A stretch of DNA of 9,819 nucleotides from Candidatus Kapaibacterium sp. (GCA_030835065.1 JAUQWR010000529.1:1-9819), one strand, 5' to 3'; numbered from the stretch's first letter, positions 1 through 8,836 are shown. Numbers and translations: made by a program. The notes: generated by a model from the letters alone, not told the origin.

Positions 1-3000
1 TATATGTTATCTCTTTAGTTTTGCCGTTGTGATAATCAGTAAATTCATAATTAGGGAAATAATATTTTGTCTTTTTGAGTATGTCATTTTCGTATAATTC
101 ACTCTTAATTCTCTGATTGTCTATTCCATAATAAAATTTAGTCTTATATATTCCAGTTTCTATTGTTTCAATACTATTAAATGGTGTATATGTAATAGTT
201 TGTGACACAAATTCGGGCAACATCTGATTTGCTTGAACTGTTTGAGGCACATGCGCTGGACCTGGCAACACATTTGTTGGATATAAATATTCGCCTACAT
301 CATATTTGTTTTTTATACTTCCATCTTTATAATAGTCTATTACATTTGGTCCTGAAGTTTGAATATTATTCTCGAAAGTTGAAATATCAGTCAGCCTGTA
401 TAAATCATCAAATATATATGTCTCTTTTAGTTGTTTACTTCCTATTTGTTCAGTTTTATAGTTGAGTACAGCATTTGAATGATTCATATCAAAATTCATA
501 TTTATAATATTATTTCCGTTTGCAACAGAACTATAATTAACAAGCATTTTGTAGGAATCATACACAGCATTATCAATCAGACTATTGTTATTTCTCGAGA
601 ATTGTATTATACTATTATAATCATTAGTTTTTAGTGCTTCCCACAATACATTTGCACCAGAATTAACTCTAACTAATCTGGCTTTTTCGTTATATTCATA
701 TTTTATACTAGCATTTGGGGTAGTATATCGAGTAAGAAATCCCCATTTTAATTCAGGAATATTATTGTCATATTCGTAATTAAATGTAAATTCCTTATTA
801 TCTATACTTATTGTCCTTGCTACAGGACTTTTATAATTTTCACTCAATATATCTTTATAATTAATACCATTATAAGTTATATCATCTAAATATAAATTTT
901 TTGTCCCGCAAAAATCTTCCAGATATCTGAATTCTGCAGTCTTGCTCTGCCCATTTTTATCACTTATAATTATATTCCTGAGGTTGCCATCATCGTAGTA
1001 TTGTGCTTCTATCGTGCCATTTGGATTTTTAGTTTTATAATTTATATTTTTCTCATTATAGAAATATTCATATTTTCCGTCATCTGGCGAATTCATTTCC
1101 AACAAATTGCCGTACCAATCATATTTATAATCAATTTGATATGCTTCTTGCTGATTTAAATATGGGGACTTAATTTTACAAATTTGACCTAAAATATTTG
1201 TTTCAAAACTTACTTTATTCGAGAAATTATCTATATGATAGACAGGATTGCCTAAATAATCATATTTATAAAATTTTTGATTATTTTCGGAATCAAAAAT
1301 TCTAACAATACGATCACTAAACATTGATGATAAATCCATTTGAGTGCTCGACACTTCAAGCCCGTCTTTATACGATATATGCTTGAACGGTCTCATAAAA
1401 TCATCGTATTCACATATTGAATATTCATTAGGCTCTGCATCAGACTTATATTGGCTTGTCTTTTTAAACAAGCTGCCATCCCAGTTATAATAATTATCTG
1501 CCCTATATTCTTTGATTTCCGCAGGATTTATATCAAAACGTTTATCGTCTACAGAAATACTATTAAGTGCATAATCCATATAAATATTCAATTCATCGCC
1601 AAAAGTTGATGTCCTTTTCAATTTGAGTAAAGTTTTTTGGCCTGCTCTAATCAAATTATCTGTCCAAATTATTTCATTAAAAAGCTCCATTCCATTTGAT
1701 GAAGTAGTTTTATATGGCAGACCAATATTATTATAATTAAAGCTGATGAATTCACCATTCGGACTTGTAACTCTCTGCAAATCATTATATATTTCATCGT
1801 ATTGAAAACTAACTGTATTGTCATTTACATCTTTTATTGTACTTATATTTCTTCCCTTATCATCATATTCAAATCTTGAAGCATTAAATTCATTCGAAAC
1901 AATTTCCGCTACTTTTGTCTTATTATATTTTCGATTTATATTTCCCCATTTGTCATATTCAAAAAATATTAACTGCTGTGTATCTCTATTTTTGTTATAA
2001 TTAATCGAAGATATTTTTCCATCATTATAGTATTCATACCAAGTCAAAGACTCTCTAAATTCTCCATTTTGATTTTCTATCTTCGCAAATGCTTCCTTAG
2101 GTAAAGTTTTGTTGCACCAATTCACAGTAGATATTGGATTGTTATAGTCGATATTTATAGTATTTCTCAGATACTTTAAATTATCCTTTTCATCATATAT
2201 ATTGCTTACTGAATTATAGCAATTACCCCAGTCATCAAAGTATTTTTGTTCTACTATTCTCAAATCATCAATAAAATTTTTAGAACTTATTGTTGCATTT
2301 TGAACAGTATATCTTCGATTTTGCAAGTCTTTAAAATTAACTTCATAACTAGTCTGTTCGATTATTTGATTATTTCTAAACACAGTGAGCGAGCATGGGG
2401 TCATTACCCCAAATGTCTCATCTATTCTATTTACGCTCCAGATTGTATTTTTTCCTTTGTGGTCATAAGAATTGACTTTTTGTTCTTTAAAACCAAGAAA
2501 TCCCTTCCCAGACCTGTCATAAATTCCTGAAACATACGAATAATCACTTTTAGCCAATAATTCTTCGTTCAAATTTTTATATGTTTCGAGTTTAATAACA
2601 AGATCGCCCGGATCTGGAATTTCCAAATAGTTTGAATATTCAAGTGGAGTATTCTTTTGGTAGGTATAATGCTGAAAATCTTCGTTTGGCATTTTCTGTA
2701 TAACTGCAGATGCATAAGTTATTACATTTTTCTTTCTATAACTATCAATAACACTAACTAATTTGCAACCTTTTTTATTAGCATTAAATGAAATCAAACT
2801 GCCATTGTTATTATAATTAAAAATCTGACTACCATTCGTACCAACATCTACGGCTTGGCAATTAATTACTATTTTATCTTTAAATGTATCATAAAAGTTT
2901 TTTTCTGGTTCGAATAAAAACCTAGAAACTTTATCCATATAACCGGTCAAAAACAAGTCGTTATCTCTATCAATACCATTAAATTCATATACATGTTTTT

Positions 3001-3940
3001 TAAATACTTGTCCACCAGTATTAACATAAAGCTGATACTCTCCAAAATATTTACCTGTAAAAATATTTAGGATTACACAATAATTCAGAAAATCAATTAG
3101 TCCGTCGCCATTAAAATCACTCACAAAAGTCATTTTATCGTCAGCAATAGGATAATATCCTCCGGTAGGATAAGAAAAAGTATGGAACTTCGTTATAGGA
3201 TATAGAGTATAGCCATATCCTAAAGGATTTTCTTTAAACCATCCGAAGTCTTTTATTACAACAAATGGATCTTCTAATTTTACGCCATTATTAAATTTAA
3301 TATAAATATTATTATCTTCTGAATATGCAACATCAACATAGCCATCATTATTAAAATCGAGCCACAAATAACTAGTCTTTCTAAATGGAATCCATGATTT
3401 TTGCGATAATTGGGTGATATATCCATCAAAAACCTCAGTTCCTTTAGATTTTGAAAATATCAAAAATTCTGATCCTTTGCTTCCGTCTTGTTCGTATGGT
3501 ATATATGCAGCAAATTCTTCCTTACAATTCATCAAATTCAAATCGAAATTCTGATTTGTTCGTTTATCATCACTAATAAAATTTTTGTCTTTATCATAAA
3601 ATTTGAAATAATTTAAAAATGTTGATCTTCCATCAGTCAAATTCCAAAATGGTGGCTCAATACCTTGTATTCGATCTATTGGACTAAGATATTTAAGAAT
3701 ATCATCCATAATGTAATATTTATAATACTGTTCCTTATATTTTATAGCCAGATCGACAAATCCATCGCCATCCACATCTGTTGGAATCAAATCAAAATCT
3801 GTATGCCTTTTTTGTACATCTGCGTTCGTATAATCTGTTGAATAAAGCAGTTGATGACTATAAGATGTTTCATTTGCTTTAATAAGCGATACTCCATCCG
3901 AAAGATATACATCGAAGTTAAGATATTTATGATGATAATA
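1..3940 (-). CDS. RHS/YD-repeat protein with FG-GAP repeats, 5'-truncated, runs off the left edge
   Basis: About 1,313 codons are open without interruption from 3940 to the window edge. Near the 5' end are three DxDxDG-type FG-GAP/VCBS motifs: DVDGDGFVDLA at about residue 55, DFNNDGYVDVA near 195 and DFNGDGLIDFL near 275. In known families these bind calcium in beta-propeller blades. YD/RHS repeats follow from roughly residue 600, for example YEYYNDGKI, FEYDKWGNI, FEYDDKGRN, YKYDYLGNP and YKYDWYGNL. The last visible part resembles the approach to an RHS-associated core. The FG-GAP plus RHS order is that of large secreted or surface SpvB/TcaC-like and RHS proteins, whose C-terminus often carries a variable toxin or adhesin tip; that end lies outside the window. 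An in-frame TAA at 3941-3943 is followed by no ATG until 3709, and no signal peptide is present, so the true N-terminus is missing. The break coincides with the integrase end of the neighbouring element. The frame shows no frameshift. Family assignment is confident; whether this fragment is expressed is not known. Confidence 0.88.
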
Positions 3941-3952
3941 TTAAAATATCTT
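3920..3952. repeat. Inverted repeat at the RHS/integrase junction, candidate attachment core
   Basis: AAGATATTT (3920-3928) and AAATATCTT (3944-3952) are perfect 9-bp inverted arms separated by 15 bp. The right arm and spacer overlap the in-frame stop that ends RHS homology. The repeat lies about 40 bp beyond the integrase stop codon, where tyrosine-recombinase elements usually keep an attachment site. It has no T-run, so it is a poor terminator. The att assignment is inference; the other element end is not in view. Confidence 0.35.
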
Positions 3953-3992
3953 GATATATATAGAGATAGAAATATATGTGACCCAAATAATG

Positions 3993-5024
3993 CTATTTAT
4001 CGAGAAATTCACGCATTCGGTTTTCAATTACAGCCCAGTCGGTATAGGATTCGTAAATCAGTGATGCATCAGAATGACGCATTAAATATTTTATATCCTC
4101 TTCAGGCATTCCTTTTGCTTTCAATCTCATCCGGAAAGTAACTCGGAATTTATGAAAAGATTTGTTTGTTGGATCGATGCCTAAATTCTTCATACTAAGT
4201 TTTAAACTTTTCCAATAACTAGGAACACGATTGTACGATAAATTAAATGGCTTACTTTTATTCTTTGCTTTTAGAAATTTAAACATATTCGCAGCACGTG
4301 TCGAAATAGGTCTTTTTTCAGGATATTTAGTGATTTTGTTTTTCCAGGTAACATATTTGTTTTCGATATCAACGTCTTTCCACTCTAATGTTAAAGCGTC
4401 AACCAATCTTGCACCAGTTTCAACCATTATATAAATTAAATGGGCCAGCTCGTGGTTTTTAGTGTTTGTACTTGTATAGTGCTGAATTAATAAGTAGCAT
4501 TCTTTAAGTGTAAATGAACTAGTCGGCTTCTTTTGCATTTTTTTGCGTTTGAAATAGGATGTGTCAATTTTTTCAATATAGTTCTTGTTTTCACAATATG
4601 AAAGAAAAGTATTGAAACTTGACAATCTTAAATTATACGAGCTAGGTAATAATCTTTTTTTAACATCGAATTGATTTAATGCTTCGATGATATTTGGTTT
4701 ATTTAAAACAAAATTTTTGTCTTGAACTATTTGTGAAAATGTTGCTTGATAATTATAATAAGTCTTAGAAGCTCTGGATTTTTTAATGTATTCCATAAAT
4801 TCTTTTATTGCGTTCTGAATATAAACGGTTTTACGGATATCGTCCATTCCGTAATATTCAAAATAAAGACGCTGGAGCAATTGTTGAGCAATTTTGTACC
4901 CTTCTTTATCCGCCTTTAAACCTGTAGCTATCCTCTTGCCTTTAAATTTGATATAGAGGCGGTTATTCGCTGCCGGTTTATAAATACTACCGGGGAAAGA
5001 TGTTTTGTTGCCCTTAGTTGCCAT
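3993..5024 (-). CDS. Tyrosine recombinase / integrase
   Basis: This 343-residue protein has the normal length and architecture of a phage-type site-specific integrase. An N-terminal arm-binding region (about 1-60) is followed by a SAM-like core-binding domain (about 65-165) and a catalytic domain (about 170-340). Visible catalytic residues are R206 in TGARLVDAL, a beta-hairpin lysine (K230 or K233) in WKNKITKYPEKRP, H291 and R294 in SFHKFRVTF, H317 in LMRHSD, and the probable nucleophile Y327 in ESYTD. The set is complete, so the enzyme should be active. It would cut and rejoin DNA at the element's att sites. Its 3' end faces the truncated RHS gene, placing an attachment site at about 3920-3992. 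The start codon lies inside a tandem 10-bp repeat and only 20 bp after a terminator T-tract. No good Shine-Dalgarno precedes it, suggesting tightly limited expression. Confidence 0.93.
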   Translation of the reverse strand: MATKGNKTSFPGSIYKPAANNRLYIKFKGKRIATGLKADKEGYKIAQQLLQRLYFEYYGMDDIRKTVYIQNAIKEFMEYIKKSRASKTYYNYQATFSQIVQDKNFVLNKPNIIEALNQFDVKKRLLPSSYNLRLSSFNTFLSYCENKNYIEKIDTSYFKRKKMQKKPTSSFTLKECYLLIQHYTSTNTKNHELAHLIYIMVETGARLVDALTLEWKDVDIENKYVTWKNKITKYPEKRPISTRAANMFKFLKAKNKSKPFNLSYNRVPSYWKSLKLSMKNLGIDPTNKSFHKFRVTFRMRLKAKGMPEEDIKYLMRHSDASLIYESYTDWAVIENRMREFLDK

Positions 5025-5039
5025 TCAAATGCCATTCAA
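5019..5039. repeat. Tandem 10-bp direct repeat at the integrase start codon
   Basis: TGCCATTCAA occurs at 5019-5028 and again at 5030-5039, a period of 11 bp or about one helical turn. The first copy covers the integrase ATG (complement of 5022-5024). Helically phased short direct repeats beside int are typical of arm-type or Xis/Int binding sites. An alternative is a chance duplication. The second copy creates another ATG (5033-5035) that is out of frame with the integrase. Confidence 0.4.
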
Positions 5040-5043
5040 TTAG

Positions 5044-5077
5044 TAAAAAAAACAAAAAGCAGAGATAAGCTCTCTGC
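5044..5077 (-). terminator. Rho-independent terminator after the GHKL-nuclease gene, just ahead of int
   Basis: On the minus strand a perfect 7-bp stem GCAGAGA/TCTCTGC (arms 5059-5065 and 5071-5077) with a 5-nt loop is followed by a U-tract (TTTTTG then eight T). This is a textbook intrinsic terminator. It ends leftward transcription about 135 bp after the stop of the GHKL-nuclease gene and about 20 bp before the integrase ATG. Integrase mRNA must therefore either start within those 20 bp or read through. Confidence 0.85.
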
Positions 5078-5212
5078 GGGCTCAATTAATTATTTGTTTA
5101 AGCATCTATATATTGCTTTAATTGAACAGAAGTTTATACTACTTAAAAGATAATTATCGATATTAATTTCCATAAAAAATAAAACCTAAATTATGTTAAG
5201 AATATAAAAAAA
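5078..5212. other. Intergenic spacer with nested inverted repeats, no gene seen
   Basis: No coding region is supported here. TCAATTAA (5082-5089) is complementary to TTAATTGA (5118-5125), enclosing a smaller pair AAGCA (5100-5104) and TGCTT (5114-5118). On the minus strand this could fold in the leader of an integrase transcript, or it could be protein-binding sites. No promoter with a convincing match could be identified. Confidence 0.35.
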
Positions 5213-7249
5213 TTATAAATTTTCCGGTAATTTGAGTTTTGCAAAAAGAACTCTATTCCTATCCTGTGCGTCTTGCAATAACTTGCTATAGGGAATAATT
5301 TCAAAATATGCTTTTAATGCTTCGTGATAATGATAAAAGCCAATCCTATCAGTCATAGGCTTGAAATCATAATGGTTAATTACATGTTTTTGTAAAGTTG
5401 GGGTTGTATCAGCTATTATGTAACAAAAAAACCTACAATTTGTGTCAATTTCGATTATTTTTCCATTTTCTTTAGCTCTGTTTGATTTTAATTGATCAAT
5501 TGACTTGAGAACTTCTGAATAAGGATTACTTTTTTCATTTGAGGAATAATCATCTCTATTTGGCCTTTTGAATTCAATTATTACTATATTTTGATATGGG
5601 CGCTTTTCATTATCAATCCAAATAGATGGCATATCAATTAGAATGTCAGGCCTACTCTTCCTATTTAAATAGATGTCCGATGCTAAACGCCTATGAAAGG
5701 ATAATTTCTCATCGATAAGCCACAAGTTTTGTTGCTCATACTCAATATCATCAGAGGTTTTTTTCATGGGGAAAACGATATTGTGTACAAGTTCTTCTAA
5801 TGCAAATTTCCCATCAGATTGTTGAACCAAGGCTTTGTCTAAAATATTTAAAATAACTTTTCTATGAATAATATAGTTAACTAATTCAGATTGCCCAATT
5901 GCTCCATATGTTGATATCGCTTCAGATATTTCATTTTTATACTCTTTTAGATTATTTATATTACTGTAATCCTTATTAATTAAATTATTCAGGTTTGTTT
6001 TGGCTTCATTACTAATTCTGTTTTTTAATTTATGAAGTTCAATTTCGATAGCATTTTCAGTCTGAGTCATATTAATATCTGCTAGATAATCTGGATAATT
6101 AAGTAAAGGTCTATAATTTACAAGCTTAGTGGTTACTAGCTCTTTAATCCTTGATAATTTATCATTTCGAATTTCTTCTAAAAAGTATTTCAGATAGTTT
6201 TTTGCTTTATCAATTATTTGTTCATTAATATCTTCAAATATAATATCATCCAAAGCAGTATTATTTTTAAACCTCCTTTTTTCTGGAATATTAAAAGCAT
6301 CCCTTTCTTCGTTAACTTTCTCATTTAAAAAGTCGCTAGATATAATAATGCTTAACATGAATTCATCACCATTTTTTTCTTTAAAAGGACATTTAAAATC
6401 AGATATCAATTCAGAGAGGGCAATATTTGTTACAACTCTTTCATGAGCTGTATAAAATATTTTATGATTTACTTTAGATCCTTGTTTTTTTTGCTTTATA
6501 TAATCAATATTGAATAATATTTCTTCTCCATTCAATTTTAAAGAAAAATTATCTTTATGATGATCAATAATTATATTATTAATAAAATAATCATTAATTG
6601 ATATTTTGCTCTCTTCATTTCCTTTTTCATATATTAAAAGTTCAGGTAAAGTTTTACTAATTAGGTGTTGTATATTGTGTATGATTAGTAAATTAGTAAG
6701 TTTTTCAATATCATAGGGGAACTTTTTTTTATATTGTTCTTTTAAATTAACTAATTGAATTTTTGTTAAGTTATCAATTGCTTCAATGGATTCTTCGACA
6801 TTCATACTGGTAATTGGCACTAAGTTAGCACTAAATTTAAATGTCCTTTTTTTGGAAATACTATTTTCAATATATACACTTTCGATCTCGGCATGTTGAA
6901 ACGCTTTAAGCCAAGTAAACCTACCAACACCTTTGCCACCACGTTTGAATTTATATAAAGAATCGCTTTGTAAAAAAGATTGATAATTTTCTTCGTTAAA
7001 ACCTATGCCGTTATCAATTATTGTTATATTTTTAACATATGGTGTATTATCAGAATTATCATTACTAAAAATTTCAAACGCTTTTTCTACTTCAATTTTA
7101 ATAACACCTTGTCCATTTCTATCTTGGATTGAATGTATAGAATTTGAAACTGCTTCAAAAAGTGGGAGAAGTCCTTTTTCATCTATTCTTAATTTATTAA
7201 GTTTTCCATTTATATCTTGATAGATGATGCCTTTATTATGATCTTCCAT
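5213..7249 (-). CDS. GHKL (MORC/MutL/Hsp90-like) ATPase fused to a PD-(D/E)xK nuclease-like domain; candidate anti-phage effector
   Basis: The N-terminal 140 residues carry all three GHKL ATP-binding boxes: E32/N36 in LFEAVSNSIHS, the DNGIG box at D79-G83, and the glycine lid GGKGVGR at 104-110. The middle (about 150-480) has no motif I can name and is rich in charged helices; residues 340-450 look partly coiled. The C-terminal part contains LWLIDEKLSFHRRLASD (509-525), RPDIL (D535), IVIIEFKRP (E559, K561) and a following Q586 helix. That spacing fits a PD-(D/E)xK restriction-nuclease fold. GHKL ATPases joined to such nucleases are known from prokaryotic MutL/MORC-like proteins linked to restriction systems. 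The protein should be a cytoplasmic, ATP-gated DNA enzyme, probably dimerising through the ATPase. It occupies the cargo slot between integrase and repressor, has its own Bacteroidota-type promoter and ends in a strong terminator, so it should be expressed in the lysogen. Defence is inferred from context; the domain calls are firmer. Confidence 0.85.
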   Translation of the reverse strand: MEDHNKGIIYQDINGKLNKLRIDEKGLLPLFEAVSNSIHSIQDRNGQGVIKIEVEKAFEIFSNDNSDNTPYVKNITIIDNGIGFNEENYQSFLQSDSLYKFKRGGKGVGRFTWLKAFQHAEIESVYIENSISKKRTFKFSANLVPITSMNVEESIEAIDNLTKIQLVNLKEQYKKKFPYDIEKLTNLLIIHNIQHLISKTLPELLIYEKGNEESKISINDYFINNIIIDHHKDNFSLKLNGEEILFNIDYIKQKKQGSKVNHKIFYTAHERVVTNIALSELISDFKCPFKEKNGDEFMLSIIISSDFLNEKVNEERDAFNIPEKRRFKNNTALDDIIFEDINEQIIDKAKNYLKYFLEEIRNDKLSRIKELVTTKLVNYRPLLNYPDYLADINMTQTENAIEIELHKLKNRISNEAKTNLNNLINKDYSNINNLKEYKNEISEAISTYGAIGQSELVNYIIHRKVILNILDKALVQQSDGKFALEELVHNIVFPMKKTSDDIEYEQQNLWLIDEKLSFHRRLASDIYLNRKSRPDILIDMPSIWIDNEKRPYQNIVIIEFKRPNRDDYSSNEKSNPYSEVLKSIDQLKSNRAKENGKIIEIDTNCRFFCYIIADTTPTLQKHVINHYDFKPMTDRIGFYHYHEALKAYFEIIPYSKLLQDAQDRNRVLFAKLKLPENL

Positions 7250-7303
7250 TTTATTGCCTAAAAAATATTAAAAATTTGAAAGTAATATAGTAAAAAATAA
7301 TTT

Positions 7304-7341
7304 TATCCTTCAAAGATAATGTTTGTTTATTATTCAGCAAA
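7304..7341 (-). promoter_or_regulatory. Bacteroidota-type sigma promoter for the GHKL-nuclease gene
   Basis: Reading leftward, TTTG (complement of 7338-7341) is followed by exactly 19 nt and then TATCTTTG (complement of 7311-7318). This matches TTTG-N19-21-TAnnTTTG, the Bacteroidota housekeeping consensus, with no mismatch. The -33 element lies inside the last codons of the secreted-protein gene. The predicted start near 7304-7306 leaves a leader of about 55 nt before the ATG at 7249. It would let the nuclease gene be transcribed independently of the repressor. Confidence 0.6.
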
Positions 7342-7812
7342 ATGACACCAGACATCTAAGTCTATGAAATTGAATGTAATAAATGATTTATCTTTATGGT
7401 TAACTGTGATTCCAATATTTTTGTAACAAAAATAGTAAGCACTATATTTAACTAAATTCTTTTTATCCGCATTGATAACAAGATAGTCTATAAATTTTAA
7501 AAAATCTTCATTTTTATTGTATTCAAAAGAAAGACTTTGTAGTTTATTATCAGTAAAGTCAATAAAAATACTATTGATAAGGTTGCCTTGAAATATTACT
7601 TTATTCGTATCAAGGATTTTATAGGAATAATTCCCCTTACCCCCAAATTGTTTTTTTTCAAATATTAGAGCTTTCTTTTTTAATAATTTTTCGAACTTAT
7701 CAACAGTTAAATTTTGCTTTAATTCAGGGAAAAAGTCAATACTAAAACTTTTTGAATAAGTAGTACTAAACCCAAGAATTAAAATAAGTAATACAACAAT
7801 TAGATTTTTCAT
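7330..7812 (-). CDS. Small predicted secreted protein of unknown function, encoded next to the repressor
   Basis: I do not recognise this family. I chose the start at 7812 (160 residues) instead of the upstream 7845 because GAGGG (complement of 7817-7821) sits 4 nt before this ATG. The protein then begins with a clean signal peptide: MKN, a hydrophobic stretch of about 12 residues (LIVVLLILILGF) and STTYS, with likely cleavage near residue 20. There is no lipobox cysteine. The mature part is about 140 residues, lysine- and phenylalanine-rich, with two cysteines (C129, C156) that could form a disulfide, and no further membrane segment. It should be periplasmic or secreted. It begins 33 bp after the repressor stop on the same strand, so the two are probably co-transcribed in the lysogen. 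Lysogenic-conversion or superinfection-exclusion proteins often occupy this position, but that role is only inferred. Confidence 0.75.
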   Translation of the reverse strand: MKNLIVVLLILILGFSTTYSKSFSIDFFPELKQNLTVDKFEKLLKKKALIFEKKQFGGKGNYSYKILDTNKVIFQGNLINSIFIDFTDNKLQSLSFEYNKNEDFLKFIDYLVINADKKNLVKYSAYYFCYKNIGITVNHKDKSFITFNFIDLDVWCHFAE

Positions 7813-7845
7813 AAAACCCTCTTTATGAAATTGAGAATAAGACAA

Positions 7846-8811
7846 TTAGACACTTTTTAAAACTTTTTTAACAACTCCAATAATTGAAAGTTCGTCACCG
7901 TGTTGAAGTAAATATGGTCTATGATTAGCAATATTATCTGGGATAAGCATATAATTACCGTTTTCTCTAAAAAACCTTTTGATAGTATGTTCATTATTAA
8001 TATAAGCTACAACAATATCGTTATTATGTACTTTAGAGATATCTCCTTCAATAGTTTCTGCTATCACTTCATCACCTTCTTCAATCTTAGGAGCCATTGA
8101 GCTGCCTTTGCAACGCAACATATAAGGGTTCTTCATACCAGCTACAAATTCTTTTCTTACTGACACATAAATAATATTGCCCGGATTTGTTTCGGGCACT
8201 CCACAGGGAAATGCAGAGTCAATTAAAGGTATCTGTGTCATACCTGTATATTTGATATACTCAACTTCACCATTAAATTCAACATCAGGCTCAACGATCA
8301 GATAGGCATTGTTTGTCATAATACCTTTTCCTGTTAAATACCAATTAGTATTTAATCCAATTGTCGATAATTCATTTAATAAATAAGCACCATTATAAAT
8401 TACAATACCAGCATTTTTTAAATCATATACTCTATCTTGGTCTATATTTAAAGCTTTTGCTAATTCAATAATATTACCAAGTTTTTTATCAACAAACTTT
8501 TTTAATCTTTTTTGTGGAGTTATTATATCAGTATCCATATATTTAAATTCTGGAGTTAAGATTAATCTCTTGAAATCTTCTAAGGTTAAAAGCATTTGTT
8601 CTTCACCAAAAATATACCAATCTGGATTTAATCCTAATTCCATTAACGATAGTATATATTTTGTTCCCAAAGCATATTTTAAACCATCTCCATAATACTT
8701 GTAAAAATTTTGTGGTGATATACCAAGTTTCTTTGCTACAAATGAAGGCTGAAGATTTTGACTTGTTACAAAATATTTCAACCTTTCGGAGTATGTTGTA
8801 ATTTTCGACAT
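7846..8811 (-). CDS. LexA/CI-type self-cleaving phage repressor with duplicated HTH-like modules
   Basis: The 321-residue protein starts here at MSKITTYSERL. An upstream in-frame ATG at 8838 would put ten hydrophobic residues ahead of it and overlap an operator palindrome, so I reject it. Residues about 5-70 form a CI-like HTH module ending in LGLNPDWYIFGEE. Residues about 98-164 repeat the pattern and end in IGLNTNWYLTGKG. A linker leads to a C-terminal S24 peptidase domain. There the probable cleavage bond is C203-G204 in FPCGVP, the Cys-Gly type used by UmuD and not the Ala-Gly of LexA. The catalytic serine is S238 in KGSSMAP and the lysine is K278 in HTIKRFF. All parts for RecA-stimulated self-cleavage are present, so this is the SOS-sensitive master repressor of the element. 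It would bind the palindromes in the adjoining 8837-8937 region. Duplicated DNA-binding modules in one chain are unusual compared with lambda CI. Confidence 0.92.
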   Translation of the reverse strand: MSKITTYSERLKYFVTSQNLQPSFVAKKLGISPQNFYKYYGDGLKYALGTKYILSLMELGLNPDWYIFGEEQMLLTLEDFKRLILTPEFKYMDTDIITPQKRLKKFVDKKLGNIIELAKALNIDQDRVYDLKNAGIVIYNGAYLLNELSTIGLNTNWYLTGKGIMTNNAYLIVEPDVEFNGEVEYIKYTGMTQIPLIDSAFPCGVPETNPGNIIYVSVRKEFVAGMKNPYMLRCKGSSMAPKIEEGDEVIAETIEGDISKVHNNDIVVAYINNEHTIKRFFRENGNYMLIPDNIANHRPYLLQHGDELSIIGVVKKVLKSV

Positions 8812-8836
8812 AATTATTACTATAATATGAAACAAC

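Noticed and set aside
202..2530. Plus-strand open frames of 60-94 codons inside the RHS region (202-465, 1818-2000, 2246-2530)
   Set aside because: They are antisense to a continuous, clearly protein-like RHS frame and show no ribosome site or family resemblance.
3851..4434. Plus-strand open frames at 3851-4141 and 4231-4434
   Set aside because: They lie opposite the integrase and RHS frames; the integrase carries a full catalytic set, so these are shadows.
7005..7220. Plus-strand open frame of 71 codons
   Set aside because: It is antisense to the ATP-binding boxes of the GHKL domain, which fix the coding strand.
7813..7845. Upstream start codon for the secreted protein at 7845
   Set aside because: The internal ATG at 7812 has its own GAGGG site and begins a clean signal peptide; the extra 11 residues would spoil it.
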